Shown piece by piece: positions 53,275 to 64,000 of a DNA stretch of 64,000 nucleotides. Below the pieces are notes generated by a model. The model searched no databases, was not told the DNA's origin, and was given only the letters and a program-made list of their open reading frames with translations. Position 1 is the first letter of the stretch; every line of letters starts with the position of its first letter. The stretch lies in assembly GCA_036925085.1 (NCBI GenBank), contig JAUPFP010000029.1, positions 1,874,501 through 1,938,500 on the forward strand. The letters run 5' to 3'. The stretch is from Brachycybe producta. Its lineage: Eukaryota; Arthropoda; Diplopoda; Playtdesmida; Andrognathidae. A program made the translations under genes and the position numbers.

Positions 53275-53455
53275 TTCAATTATAAATGTCCCTCAAACTC
53301 TGGGCATTCTGTTTTTTCAGAAGAAAGAAAATAAGAAGTTTGAAAATGTTTTAGAAACTAGAAGGGTAGCTGAGTCACTTCAAAATATTTTAATGTTCAT
53401 ATCTTTTAAAATAAGATTTTTATGTCAGTTTGAAATCATTCCACTGTAAGCAGAT
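53275..53455. repeat. Foldback MITE, family A, left arm
   Basis: GGGCATTCTGTTTTTTCAGA, TTTGAAAATGTTTTAGAAAC and TAGAAGGGTAGCTGAGTCAC, then TTCATATCTTTTAAAATAAG. It is followed about 40 bases later by another copy. Confidence 0.65.
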
Positions 53456-53494
53456 TGTGTTTTTAATAAATCAATTTTAAAAATAAATTGGTGG

Positions 53495-53790
53495 CGTTTT
53501 AGTAACTAGAAGAGTAGCACATTTACTTAATGTTATTTTCATATTCGTATCTTTTAAAATAAACTTTTTACATATATGTCAGTTTGTTTAAAAAAAATAC
53601 CAACTGTAAGCATACGATATTTTTAAATTTTTGTCTTTTTTATTTTGAAATATATCAGAATGAAAATATTCATAAGTGATTCACGTACTATTCTAGTTTC
53701 TAAAACTTTGTCAACGCAAAGAGTAATCAGAGTAGTCATAAAACATCTTAAAACTACTCAAAACGTGACGTCAGTCTGCCACATCTTAGC
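53495..53790. repeat. Foldback MITE, family A
   Basis: Left AGTAACTAGAAGAGTAGCAC and TTTTAAAATAAACTTTTTAC; right TGATTCACGTACTATTCTAG and TTTCTAAAACTTTG. Together with the preceding arm it looks like two insertions or a partial duplication. Confidence 0.65.
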
Positions 53791-54502
53791 ATTTTAAGAA
53801 CTTTTTTTTACCAATTTTTATTCCCTTAAAAGTTTCTTTTAAAGATTTGACGGTTTCATTTCCGTTAACATGCGGGGGGCCTACAACACATTTTCCAACA
53901 CTGAAATCTGCAGTTACAAAATTTGTAATCTTCAGAAAAAAATTTTTTTTCCTTCAGTAAAAAAATCTTTCAGGTTTATTTGAATCTATATTATGATAAG
54001 ATAACGTTTGTTGCCTGAAAATGTAGTACATTTAGTAGAAAAACGATAAAGTTAACTTTTTTCTCTCTCTCGCAAATCACAGCAATTTCGTGCAAAACTT
54101 AAAAAAGCGAACCTGGTGGCCAAATTACGAGACCAAAAAAAAGGAATCTTGTTAGATTAAATCTTTCATATGTCTATTGCTTAAATAAAGTTATAAAAAA
54201 ATAAATAGCAAAAAAGGCCGTCATTTAAAAAGAAAGCCTAAAAATGATGAGGTCCATTTAATAAAAGCGATATACGATGGGTGGAGCAGTAATAAGAGTG
54301 AGGAATGGGGGCTCTTTTTGCGTGCCTTGCAGCGGCAAAAAGTGGCGCACACAATCGAATTATATAGACGATCATTTTTGCAGGTCATGTCAGCACGCAC
54401 ACAGATAAACGTAAAATATGCGATTTGATAAAAGACTTTCATCAATTTTTATTGCTTCTAAAACGAGCCATAGACCCCCAAAACCCCACCAAATTTTTCT
54501 GT

Positions 54503-54551
<49 letters not shown>

Positions 54552-54648
54552 CAAATATACTGTATATAATAAATAGAAAACCTTATGTGAATGTCTATGT
54601 TAAAAGTTAGCAGTAGCAGCAGCTACATCACTGCATAACATTTATAGT
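53791..54648. other. AT-rich intergenic DNA with a TA microsatellite
   Basis: An (AT)n run spans 54507-54548. No gene recognised. Confidence 0.45.
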
Positions 54649-54649
54649 T

Positions 54650-55040
54650 GTCTTACGGTAAGATGAAGCTTCTGACGTCAAAGGGGTTGACAACAAATTT
54701 AGACGTGCGTCACTGCCTGATTAAAAAGAGGGTATTAATAAAAAAGAAATACAAGAACCCATTCGTTTATACTGCGCGCATGCGATTTATTTCGTTTCAT
54801 ACGAAATTACCTACGAAATAATTCGATAATATCGTAATTTTCTTGATCATTTTCGCACGAAATCTTTAATTTTCAAAATAAACAAACAAGGCGGAAGTGA
54901 CGTCAATATCTAACATCTCGTAAATAAATTTATTTTGTACGTAATTTCACTTAAGTTTCTAATATCATCTTTTTCTATCAGATTAAATGACACAATCCTA
55001 ATTTTTTTTTGGTCAACCCCTCTGACGTCACAAGCTTCCT
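54650..55040. mobile_element. MITE family B, uninterrupted copy
   Basis: Left end CTTACGGTAAGATGAAGCTT then CTGACGTCAAAGGGGTTGAC; right end, inverted, GAGGAAGCTTGTGACGTCAG then AGGGGTTGACC. About 390 bases, AT-rich inside, no coding. It defines the empty site for the LINE-split copy at 40.5-43.0 kb. Confidence 0.72.
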
Positions 55041-55367
55041 CTTATGTTGACGCAACTATAACTATCAAAAGATATTCCTATTTTCTCGCCACCTTGTACT
55101 AAAATAAAAAAAGTTTTCACAGCCTTTTTAAAAAGTTATATAATATAGCTTAGGGCTTATCGGCGGTATATCTCTCTAAAAATTGTTGTTCACCTTTTTT
55201 TTCTTCTTCTCTTTATTCCTCTCAACAAAATTCCTGAATGAAAAAAAGAGAAATTCCTGATATCTCTAAAATTAAAATGTCTGACCCAATGTACATTATT
55301 GTACAGTTTATTCAATAATAAAGAAAAAACACCATAAAACATGTTGAGTAAAAAAAAGACCTATAGA

Positions 55368-55370
<3 letters not shown>
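55041..55370. other. AT-rich intergenic DNA
   Basis: Nothing recognised. Confidence 0.35.

Positions 55371-55417
<47 letters not shown>
55371..55417. repeat. (CT)n microsatellite
   Basis: About 23 uninterrupted TC dinucleotides. Confidence 0.95.
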
Positions 55418-55419
<2 letters not shown>

Positions 55420-55743
55420 AAAGAATGAATGTTCTCTCTCTCTCTTTTTCTTGAAATTCACTACTTTTATGGAGTTTCCTATATATATCTATCTATAATA
55501 TATATTTTTCAAGTAACAAATCCTCGATTTTCATCAAAGCAATTTCTGTCAAACCAATTTCATTTTGTTTTATTGAGAGAGAACTTTCTTTTTATTTTTT
55601 GTAAATGGATCGAGAACAAAAAATATATATATTTTAATATCACACAAACGCCTATCTTATAAAATAAAAAAGTACCGTAAAGAAATTTCAATTCAGATAA
55701 AAAAAATAAAGAAAGCTCGCGAGCCAGTTAAATAACAAAGTCG

Positions 55744-55877
55744 AAAAAAATTCAAATTAAGTTTGTTTAAGTTAGAAGCGACTTTAAAAAGCCTCAAAGT
55801 CTGTTAGAAAATTGTTTCTAACAGACGTTGAGGCTTTTTAAAGTCGCTTCTAACTTAAACTTAATTTGAATTTTTTT
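55744..55877. repeat. Near-perfect 65-bp inverted repeat (hairpin)
   Basis: The left arm (55744-55810) and right arm (55815-55877) are complementary apart from one mismatch (AAAG versus AACG near 55797) and a four-base GTTT indel near 55764. The loop is ATTG. The arms contain TTAGAAGCGACTTTAAAAAG and its complement. The conservation suggests a recent foldback. Confidence 0.92.
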
Positions 55878-55914
55878 GGTATCAATGGTATTTAGGTTTA
55901 AAGCCATTGACACA

Positions 55915-56054
55915 CACATACATACATCACTTTTTGGCCACTTTTCGACTACAAAATGAAGTCAGTCTTTGAGTTGTTCCATACAAAATATATTGCAACT
56001 AAAAACATCCACATTCGATTTCATATTGAAGTCGAAAAGTGGTCTGTGTATTCC
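55915..56054. repeat. Palindromic repeat, family C
   Basis: TGGCCACTTTTCGACTACAA at the left and GTCGAAAAGTGGTCTGTG at the right are inverted. Inside, CCATACAAAATATATTGCAA resembles the centre of the 58.2-kb copy. Confidence 0.6.
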
Positions 56055-56255
56055 AATTCTAAGATGGTTTTAAAGTGTAAACGCCTTTCGAATTCTGGTT
56101 ATTCCGACTTTCATGAACAATATGAAGAAAAACTTTGAAATGATATCTTTTAAATTTAGTTTTTATGAAAATAACTTTGAAAATAACTAAAAACTTTCAA
56201 ACAGAAGATATTTTTTTCCAATTTTTGCCTACAAAAGTTTATTTTGAAAGATAAA
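56055..56255. repeat. Foldback MITE, family A, degraded
   Basis: TAAACGCCTTTCGAATTCTG and GTTATTCCGACTTTCATGAA at the left edge; centre ACAGAAGATATTTTTTTCCA; then AAAAGTTTATTTTGAAAGAT. The right outer arm is missing. Confidence 0.55.
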
Positions 56256-56547
56256 ACTTGCCATACACACAGGTGAATGACATATCTGCTCATATTACTC
56301 ATTACATTAAAGGAGTACCTAAGTCATCAATGCTCCCGAGGTTTACGCCCCGAGGGAGTAAACTTTTTACCCGTTCTCAACCTATTACGACCGTGGCCAG
56401 TTTTGACCAAAGTCCACTAACTTTTGACCACGGTTGGCCGGAACTGGGCCCGGGTTGCCGACGCACTCAGCTGGGTCCTAACCAACCTGGAATGGTTAGC
56501 ACTTTTCGACCGCAAAAAAGATGGTTTAAACCGGTTTTGAACCACTC

Positions 56548-56640
56548 AGAAACAACATTAAGAGAAACTTGAAAGTTTATTTGAAACTAGAAGGACAACT
56601 CAAACACTTAAGAATATTTTTCTGTACATATCTATCAAAA
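56548..56640. repeat. Foldback MITE, family A, left half, ending at a Helitron
   Basis: CATTAAGAGAAACTTGAAAG, TTTGAAACTAGAAGGACAAC and TCAAACACTTAAGAATATTT, cut off in CTATCAAAA exactly where the Helitron begins. A right half of the same family lies at about 57140-57250. Confidence 0.65.
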
Positions 56641-56997
56641 CTAGTGGGGTAACCCGTCATAAATGACGGGAGCAAAATTCACAGGCAATTGTGCGCATGC
56701 GCGTCGTTTTTTCCTTTTTTTACTCCTTTCATTTCAATTTCAGTCACCCCCTCCCACTTTTCTTTCTCTCTCCCCCTTCAACACTTTCCAACCTTTTCCC
56801 CCTCACCTCCTCCCACTTTTCTTTCTCTCTCCCCCTTCGACACTTTCCAACCTTTTCCTCTCACCCCCTCCCACTTTTCTCTCTCTCTCCCCTTCTACAC
56901 TTTCCAACCTTTTCCCCTCACCCCCTCCCACTTTTCTCTCTCTCCCTCTCCCCACCCCTTCTACACTTTCCAAAGGAAGAGTTTAACATATAGTTGA
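56641..56997 (-). mobile_element. Complete non-autonomous Helitron
   Basis: Read on the minus strand it starts A|TCAACTATATGTTAAACTC and ends with the hairpin CCCGTCATTTATGACGGG, TTACCCCA and CTAG|T. These are the textbook Helitron features: 5' TC, 3' CTRR preceded by a hairpin, and insertion between A and T with no target duplication. The 357-bp body has no Rep/helicase gene and is largely a polypyrimidine minisatellite on the plus strand. The 3' region matches the copy ending at 29041. Confidence 0.9.
56746..56975. repeat. Minisatellite of about 60 bp inside the Helitron
   Basis: Four imperfect units containing CCCTCCCACTTTTCT, then CTCTCTCCCC and CTTCWACACTTTCCAACCTT. The words CCACTT, CTTCTAC and TTTTCTC also occur in the 31-bp satellite unit. 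Confidence 0.85.
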
Positions 56998-57139
56998 TCT
57001 TGAGAAAAAAAAACGGTTCATTAATTCTAATTTATATAAATTCCGACGTGCTTCAATGGTTTTGTTACTCCACACACACACATACACACATACATACACA
57101 GACCTGGAATATTATTATATATAATATGTTTTATATTAG

Positions 57140-57255
57140 TTTGAAGATGACCCACAGTTTTAAGTAGACATTACTAATTTTTGTCTATAAAACGTTTATT
57201 ATGAAAGATCACAGCTACTGTTCTAGTTTCGAACGCACTTTTAATATCTCATTTT
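57140..57255. repeat. Foldback MITE, family A, right half
   Basis: TTTGAAGATGACCCACAGTT, TTTTGTCTATAAAACGTTTA and CAGCTACTGTTCTAGTTTCG. It may be the partner of the left half at 56548-56640, separated by the Helitron and about 140 further bases. Confidence 0.55.
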
Positions 57256-57790
57256 AGCACATTTGCATAGATAATTAATTGAAAGTTTTTAAGAAACTTT
57301 AAAATCATTTGAACACCGTTTGTTAGAAACTAGAAAAGTATGCTAAATGTGTTAAGAATGTTATTATTTGTGAAATGTTTGAGATAAATTAAATGCTGTT
57401 GGCGTAATTTATTGGGTATGCAGCAGCAATATTGTTACACAAACTAATTCATTTATAATAATTTTATATAAACTGGATAAATATTCGTGATCACGCACGT
57501 AAAACAATCATTGTGATATATTAGACAACACCAACCGAAAGATATAACAACTAAAAAAAACCATTTGAAGTTATAAAAAAAAACGCATGACACCGAATAG
57601 GATACCATTTCCAGTCTAGTTCATGATTTTGCATTGTATATCAACCTTATTATTAAACTAATATCATTCACATAATCATAAAAGTTCGTATATATAAAAA
57701 GTTACATTAACAACATCAAAAAACATACAGAGAAATTGCTGAAATAAACAGCAAAAATACAAATAAATCTCAAAAGTTTGCTCCATTATA
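57256..57790. other. AT-rich intergenic DNA
   Basis: A short family A echo (TTTGTTAGAAACTAGAAAAG near 57317) is seen; otherwise nothing. Confidence 0.35.

Positions 57791-57850
<60 letters not shown>
57791..57850. repeat. (AT)n microsatellite
   Basis: About 29 uninterrupted AT dinucleotides. Confidence 0.95.
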
Positions 57851-57855
<5 letters not shown>

Positions 57856-58024
57856 GTAACTAAAGGTTAGAGTGGAAAATCTTATTTAACAAAAAAAAAA
57901 GTAGAAAGTAGAAACAAAAACGAATTACTATCATAAAATAGATGGCAAACTCTTATTTAAAATTCACCTTCTTATATTGGAATAAAATAAGCTCATATTT
58001 TTTAAGAATTATTCTCTCTGTGAA

Positions 58025-58315
58025 TCAAATTCAAGAAGAAAACTTCGTAATTCAACTTCAAATTGAACTCGCAGAACAAAGTCAGAACACAGAAAAACCT
58101 TATTTTGTTGAATCTATTTATAGAGTTCAAAAGTTCAAGTTCAAGTGCTCAAATTTCCTTCTTGAATTTGAGCCTGACTTAATAGTTGAAATACATAGAC
58201 TGCAAAATCAACTACTTTGAGAATCCTTCCATAGAAAATACATTGCAACAACCACAGCCCAACCGGACCTGCGAGTTTATTTCGCAGTCGAAAAGTGGTC
58301 TGTGTGCCATGGCAC
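58025..58315. repeat. Dispersed repeat followed by a family C copy
   Basis: 58025-58185 holds CAAATTCAAGAAGAAAACTT, AATTCAACTTCAAATTGAAC and a TTATTTTGTTGAATC block similar to 43.0-43.2 kb. It ends with CTTCTTGAATTTGAGCC, an inverse of its start, so it is itself palindromic. 58190-58310 has CATAGAAAATACATTGCAAC and CAGTCGAAAAGTGGTCTGTG, the family C right side. Confidence 0.5.
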
Positions 58316-60688
58316 TAAGTCTATCTTTGGTAATAACCACATACTGTATGTAAGATTGTGAAATGATCATTCCCAAATGTGATAACATCCGGAACCACAA
58401 CAAACAATCTAATTTTAGACTAAACTAACTATCCTACAAAAGAAATTGGTTACAAATCTCAAGAGTAGGGGAAAAAATATAATGGTTAAAGGTCCATTTT
58501 CTTCACGTCTATCTCTTCTTTACTCTTTCTTTGTTCAATTCTTCTTCTTATTATTATTATTATCTTTCAAAAAAAAATTGAAAGAAAAATTCATTTCTTA
58601 GTTGCTTATGAAATATGAGCTTTTATTTTTGCTGAATTAACCATTTTTGCCAACAGCAAAATCCATACAAATAATAATCATATCAAATATTCTTAATTGA
58701 ATTTCCGCAAAAAAAATGAAAAAAAAAACTTTTGTGTATTTTCTTTTAAAAAATATATAATGTATAATATTAATAATAAGTTATATAAGCCTCACCATTA
58801 TCAACTGTATCCGTACTATTAATACACTATATTTTACAGGGTGCATCATATCTAATACTCATTTATTTATTTATAAATTCAGTTTTCTCCCACGTTTTAA
58901 TAATGTTTTATCCACACTGTAACTATCTATCGATTGAAAAAAAAAATAAAAGGCTTAAGTTCTAACCCCCCCCCCCCAAAAAAAAAAACTTGTGCATGTT
59001 GCTTTTTCGTATAAAATAACACAAGAAAAACGCACGTATGGAAAACCATAAGGCAGCTTATAGACGATCAATTCTGGCTTGCCCAGCTTGTCTTGTTAAT
59101 TCATGATTGTCTCTCAAAATAAACACACGTTCAATTCATTCCTGTTATTTTTTATTTTGAAAAATACCATGAACCATTTTATCTTTGCAAAAAGCCAAGA
59201 TGGTCATATGGCATACTTGGATTGTCTATTTCCAGCTTAAGACACACGTAAAAACGATATGAGAAAAAAATAAATGGGAAATCAAAATTAAAACATTTTA
59301 TTTAAAGCCAATCTCTGATAATAATAACAATAATGCTACGAAGACAAATAATAAAACAGTTTTTCCTCTTCAAATAATTTGCATATAAAACGTGACAAAT
59401 TATAAAACAAAAATTCAGTCTGACATTTAACCTATTCCTAGTATATATTTGTTTATCCAAGCGTGAGTACGGTCTATTTTGGATGGATTTTCATGTTATG
59501 TTCGACAATTGACAAGGTTTCCCCATACAGTGTACATAATAAAGGTACATTCTCACATAATAAACCTCATACAATTACATTATAAATAATTCGACCAAAA
59601 AGCGAAATGTTAATGTTCAATAGGCGTCAAATTTATCACCAAAAGTTGCAACAATTTCATCCCCTTTCATTCAACATTCCCATCCTCCACCTATTTTTTA
59701 AAAAAAATGTACTATCTGATTGGAATTACTACTAAAGTTGGAAACAATAAACAAACACTCGATTGAACTAATTAAAATGGAAAATGAATCAACCCTCAGT
59801 ATAACAACATACACTAGAGAGGATATTGTAATGTAATGTGATTAACACCAAAAACAAATTCTCCCTCATTTTCTCTCTCTCTCTCTCTCTTTCTCATTTG
59901 GTCCTAGTAAAATTTACGTTTCTATGTTATTTTTCCTATAGGTTTTTGATTAGACCACCATCACCATCACCACATGTTGGATTTCATTCAACAAAACCCT
60001 CCAGAAATGTATTTTTTTAATTTTCCAACCAACCCTCCTAACTAAAATAACGTCTATTTCGTGCTAAGTTGACGTAAAAAAAAGAACTTGCCATTTACCC
60101 ATTTTATGTATTTAATAACAATGGGAAAACTAATTACTAATTAACAAATAACTGACGTCAAATTTCGAATTGAGTTTTTCTCAAGTTGGAAAAAAAAATA
60201 CAACACAGCCCCTTGCATATACGCAATCACTGCAAACACTAAAGTTGAAATTTTACTATTTTAAGGGTTTTTTTTGGCCGCCATCATCCTAAATGGGTTA
60301 CAACAACTTTAATTATACAATTACGTTAAAAAAATGCCAAAAATGTTTTTGTGGAATGGGTATTTCCGAGGTTTTGCACTCTTTCCACAACAACAACTAC
60401 TTTACAACATTTTGTCGTTTTTTTAATGTGAATAAGTATTGTAATTTCCATTTGGTGGCGAATTCTTATACAACACCTACTTTACTTTTTCGTTACTTTT
60501 CATAATTGTACCGATTTGTCACAACAACTTTTATTTTACAACAACTAGAACATTTTTTTTACTATAGAGTTGTTTTAAAACAAAAATTGTAACAAATGTA
60601 CACAAATATCAAAACCAGATTCATGTAATTTTTTTTAAAAAAATGTTCAAAAAATATTAAAAATAGTTGTTGGAAAAGGAAAACCACT
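58316..60688. other. Long AT-rich intergenic stretch
   Basis: No gene, RNA or clear transposon recognised. A C-run near 58968 and a short CT run near 59872-59890 are the only features. It could be intron of a gene outside the window. Confidence 0.4.
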
Positions 60689-60689
60689 A

Positions 60690-60955
60690 CACCTTTGATT
60701 ATTCTGTCTTTCAGGAGATTAATTAAGAGAAACTAGAAAATGTCTTAGAAACTCGAAGATTTCAAGGAAAATTCATGTTGATACCTTTCATACCTTAAAA
60801 AATGGTTCATTTTTAAAGTCACCTAAAAAAAAGCTTATTTTGAAAGATATCCAACATGTTTAAGCTACCCTTCTAGTTTCTAAAACACATTCAAGTTAAG
60901 AGTAATTAATCAGAGTTAACGAGGCGTTTATAATTTAAAACTACTTTAATGAAAA
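60690..60955. repeat. Foldback MITE, family A, full copy
   Basis: Left TTTGATTATTCTGTCTTTCA, TTAAGAGAAACTAGAAAATG and TTCATGTTGATACCTTTCAT; right AAGCTTATTTTGAAAGATAT, CTACCCTTCTAGTTTCTAAA and ACACATTCAAGTTAAGAG. Confidence 0.75.
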
Positions 60956-61657
60956 CCAATAAAAAAACCTTAAAAAAAAAATTCTTAAAAACTGAATTGA
61001 TGGCGTGTCAATGTAATTTCGTTCACTTTGAAAACACCCCCCATATTTAATTCTTCAAAATAAAAAGTTCGGAAAAAAAAACTAATTGTTTATAAAGATA
61101 CTTTAATCCTAGATTATAACTTAATTTAAACGCATTTTTTTTTGTATAAATATAAAAACCCACTTTTAATGCTATTTCGTGTTCATCTGTTTTGAACCAA
61201 AAAAAATATATATATGAAAACAATAAACCCTGAAAGGTATTACCGTTTACATTACGTTACAAAGCAGATGGATTACGTGTTCATATTAAATTGGAAACGG
61301 AATAAATCGGGTTGAAATATACAATATGTTTCTTATAAATGTAGACATTGTTTTTTTTTTTTATCAATATTAGAGAGGGGGAGGGGGGTGGACAAAATAA
61401 ATCCCACTTAAATGCAACATTTTGAAATAGATAAAAACAATATCAAAACATTAATATATAGTGTAATATGCCTCATATTATAGCATCCTGACAAAATATC
61501 TAACTAGGTTGCAGTTCTACAAAGTTATTTTACTATTGTTATATAAGGCCAAAACTTTCACGCAAATAAGTTGTTTTTAAATTAGTTGTTTTTATGCAAA
61601 TATAATAAAAAAAAAATAAAAGTAGAATCTCGATTATCCATAACTTCCGGGTAATCT

Positions 61658-61714
<57 letters not shown>

Positions 61715-64000
61715 AGTTTATACGTGTTTTTTAACTTTTAACTTCCCCACAGTAAGGCCTTGTTTTCACTGAGGCAAAAATTTGAACTTGAACTTTGGAT
61801 TTAATAATGCAAAAAAGCGCGACTGCCTGTTAATCCGGACCAGGTAACCATTGAAGAAAATTGTTCATCTTCTATGAGAAAAGCGCCATTAATTATCTAA
61901 AGAAATTTATATCTAAAATCAAAAGCAATAATAAACAATTATGCTTTTAAAAAAACTTTTTTGATAACATTTTTTTCAAAAAAAAATTCCAAAATATTGC
62001 ATTCTGCATTTCATGCAAACGTTTGGCTTTAGACAAGACTTCACCGCTTCAGCTTTAATGAATAATAATTCGTATGCCATATTTTTATTACGTTTTACTA
62101 CATAGAATTTTATATCTGATATAGTTTTCTTAGATGATATTATGGAAAAATTTTTTAAAAATGTAAAAGAATTTTTTCCTCAATTTATCTGTTCATTTTC
62201 AGAATGTATAGAGAACCGCAAAATTTTATTTGCAGAAAACGCAAAAACAAAACTGAAGAATTCAATTTACACACACACACACACACACACAACACCGACA
62301 GACACATAAAAGTCATCATAAAAAATCAATTTAATCGATTGCGTATTGATACATAGCTCTCATAAATGAATGACTTATTATATTACAGCTGTTATTAAGT
62401 TTCATAACTACATTTGTGACCGTTATCCATTTATATAACATATATAGAAAAAAATAGGTATATAAAATTACTCTTTTATTTCATTGTTTTTTGGTCTATT
62501 TGACCTTTTTTATTATTATTATTGACGAATAGGAATATATATATATACCTGACATAAAGAATCGAAAATACTACTTTGGGAAACATTGTTTTTTGTGTAT
62601 GTATGTATGTTTGCTTGAATTTATTCCAAACCTGAATTTCTATTGCATAATAAATAAAATAAAATAAAACCCAAACATTTGCAAAACTAACAACAACAAA
62701 AATCCATTTGGAAACCGAAAATGGCCTAAAGCAAATGACCCATTTCATACACTTCCGACATATACTGTATATATAAAAATCTAATTCATGATAGTAAAAA
62801 AAGTAGGTATATTTGTGCAGGTGGTTCAAATATAAAAGCCCATAGGGGATGATGATAGGAACCAGAGTCGGGGTCCTTCTAGTCTCTATGTATGTGTATG
62901 CTGTTTTTTTTTAAAGAAAACATTTATTGTATAAAAAAAAAGAGTTGAAACACAAAAACAACTTTTCACGCAATTCAATATCCGATCAGATTTGCAACTG
63001 TAACTAATTAATAAACTTTCATTAAGTTCCATATCACATATGAAACTAGTTTTACAACTACTTTCATAAGTTATTTACTGAAAAATAACCATTCAAATAA
63101 AGAGAGAAAATAACAAAATGGAATTCAAACAATTAATTGTTATGTAAAAATCAAACCCCAATTCTAGTTCATTTCTGATTGGCTGTTTATGTCAAATATC
63201 ATTAAAAAAAAGTCTCTCAGAAGTTGAACAATGAATATATGCAAACGGTATGAGACTGGATATCACACAACCAACTCTCCTTGAGTTGAATGTCTCGTTG
63301 CAAGTTTTATTGCAATGTAAGTTTAATGAAAGTTGCTTGTGTAATAGGAGCTGTCAAAATGTCAGCAGCAAAATTTGTGCATTTTGCTCTAAAAATAATG
63401 TATTGGTTTACAAAGACGCTAAGTCAGCAACTGTATCCACATCCAATTTCTATATAAATAAGGAGAAGAAAAAAAAACCTTAAAAGTTTTCTCGCTCCAT
63501 TTAATCTAGTTTTTGAATTCCGAATGATGATGATGATGATTGTCTAAAGACGAGATAAACGCCTCAGACATTTAGAAAATAGAGAGGGGGGGGGCCTGTT
63601 TCTATAAATTGGTTTTTCAATAAAAATCTGTATCTGTTCTAAACGCCTATTAAATATCTATACAAAAATCACAAAAAAAATTCTTATGAAATTTACTGGA
63701 AATAATTTTTTTGAATTCAGACAAAAAAATATTCTTCGCAGAAATATTGACAAAACTGTTTTCTTCTTCTTTTTCCTCGAATAGAATGAATTTGAAAATA
63801 ACACTATTACTGCACACAATGCAGAAAACTTTCAATCTTCTCTCATACTTTTTGACATGTCTGTCTGAAAATTCGATCTATTTGTGTATAGAAAATGTCA
63901 AATTTTGTAAAATATGTTACTTATATTTTTTTTGTTGAAAATTTTGCAAAATTTTCAATTCGCTAACTAAGGGAAGAATCATACGCGCTGAAAAAAAATC
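60956..64000. other. AT-rich intergenic stretch to the window end
   Basis: Contains an (AT)n microsatellite at 61661-61711 and a (CA)n run at 62270-62290. Near 61830, CCGGACCAGGTAACC and, near 61645, CCGGGTAATCTGGATA recall hAT- or mariner-type transposon ends (CGATTATCCATAACTTCCGG) but are not resolved. Open frames of 60-117 codons here lack any recognisable feature. Confidence 0.4.

Noticed and set aside
62476..62829. 117-codon Tyr/Phe-rich minus-strand frame
   Set aside because: AT-rich background translation with no recognisable feature.
1..64000. tRNA, rRNA and known small RNA genes
   Set aside because: I looked for tRNA B-box words and long GC-rich folded segments on both strands and saw no convincing case. 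A covariance-model scan would be decisive.

Overview
This window is animal nuclear DNA: AT-rich, intron-bearing genes with GT/AG splice sites, AATAAA signals, and a heavy load of transposons and tandem repeats. The kekkon-like LRR-Ig receptor at the left end and the I/R1-type LINE point to an arthropod or other protostome. This is inferred from protein resemblance only; the species cannot be fixed from the sequence alone.

Layout. 1-3.4 kb: a kekkon-type receptor with its coding region in one exon (+). 4.2-14.8 kb: a repeat-rich tract with a possible LINE 3' tail, a 29-bp polypyrimidine array, a GC-richer LINE with both ORFs open (-), two minisatellites and a second (27-bp) polypyrimidine array. 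15.0-28.6 kb: a 13.6-kb array of a 31-bp satellite, by length about 440 units, ending at a 100-N assembly gap. 28.7-29.04 kb: a purine-rich array ending in a Helitron 3' terminus. 29.2-30.6 kb: a decayed GDP-mannose pyrophosphorylase B (GMPPB) pseudogene. 31.1-33.6 kb: a four-exon cytochrome b561 gene like CYB561D2 (-). 34.8-36.0 kb: a four-exon polyprenol reductase gene, SRD5A3 (+). 37.2-40.1 kb: an eleven-exon TUSC3/MAGT1 (OST3) gene (-). 40.5-43.0 kb: a MITE split by a 5'-truncated, frameshifted LINE. 43-64 kb: gene-free DNA with foldback elements, hAT-like pieces, a complete non-autonomous Helitron, a long near-perfect hairpin and microsatellites.

The three multi-exon genes were assembled by hand from splice sites, reading frame and resemblance to the human proteins; reading phase is consistent across every junction. 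SRD5A3 supplies dolichol, TUSC3/MAGT1 is a thiol-redox subunit of the oligosaccharyltransferase, and GMPPB makes the GDP-mannose used to build the dolichol-linked glycan. Two working genes and one dead gene of the same N-glycosylation route therefore lie within 11 kb, with the unrelated b561 gene between them.

The most unusual structure is the set of polypyrimidine arrays. Both Helitron copies carry polypyrimidine tandem repeats of different sequence inside shared termini, and one of them lies directly beyond the gap that ends the 13.6-kb satellite. Most long open frames in the arrays are simple-sequence artefacts, not genes.
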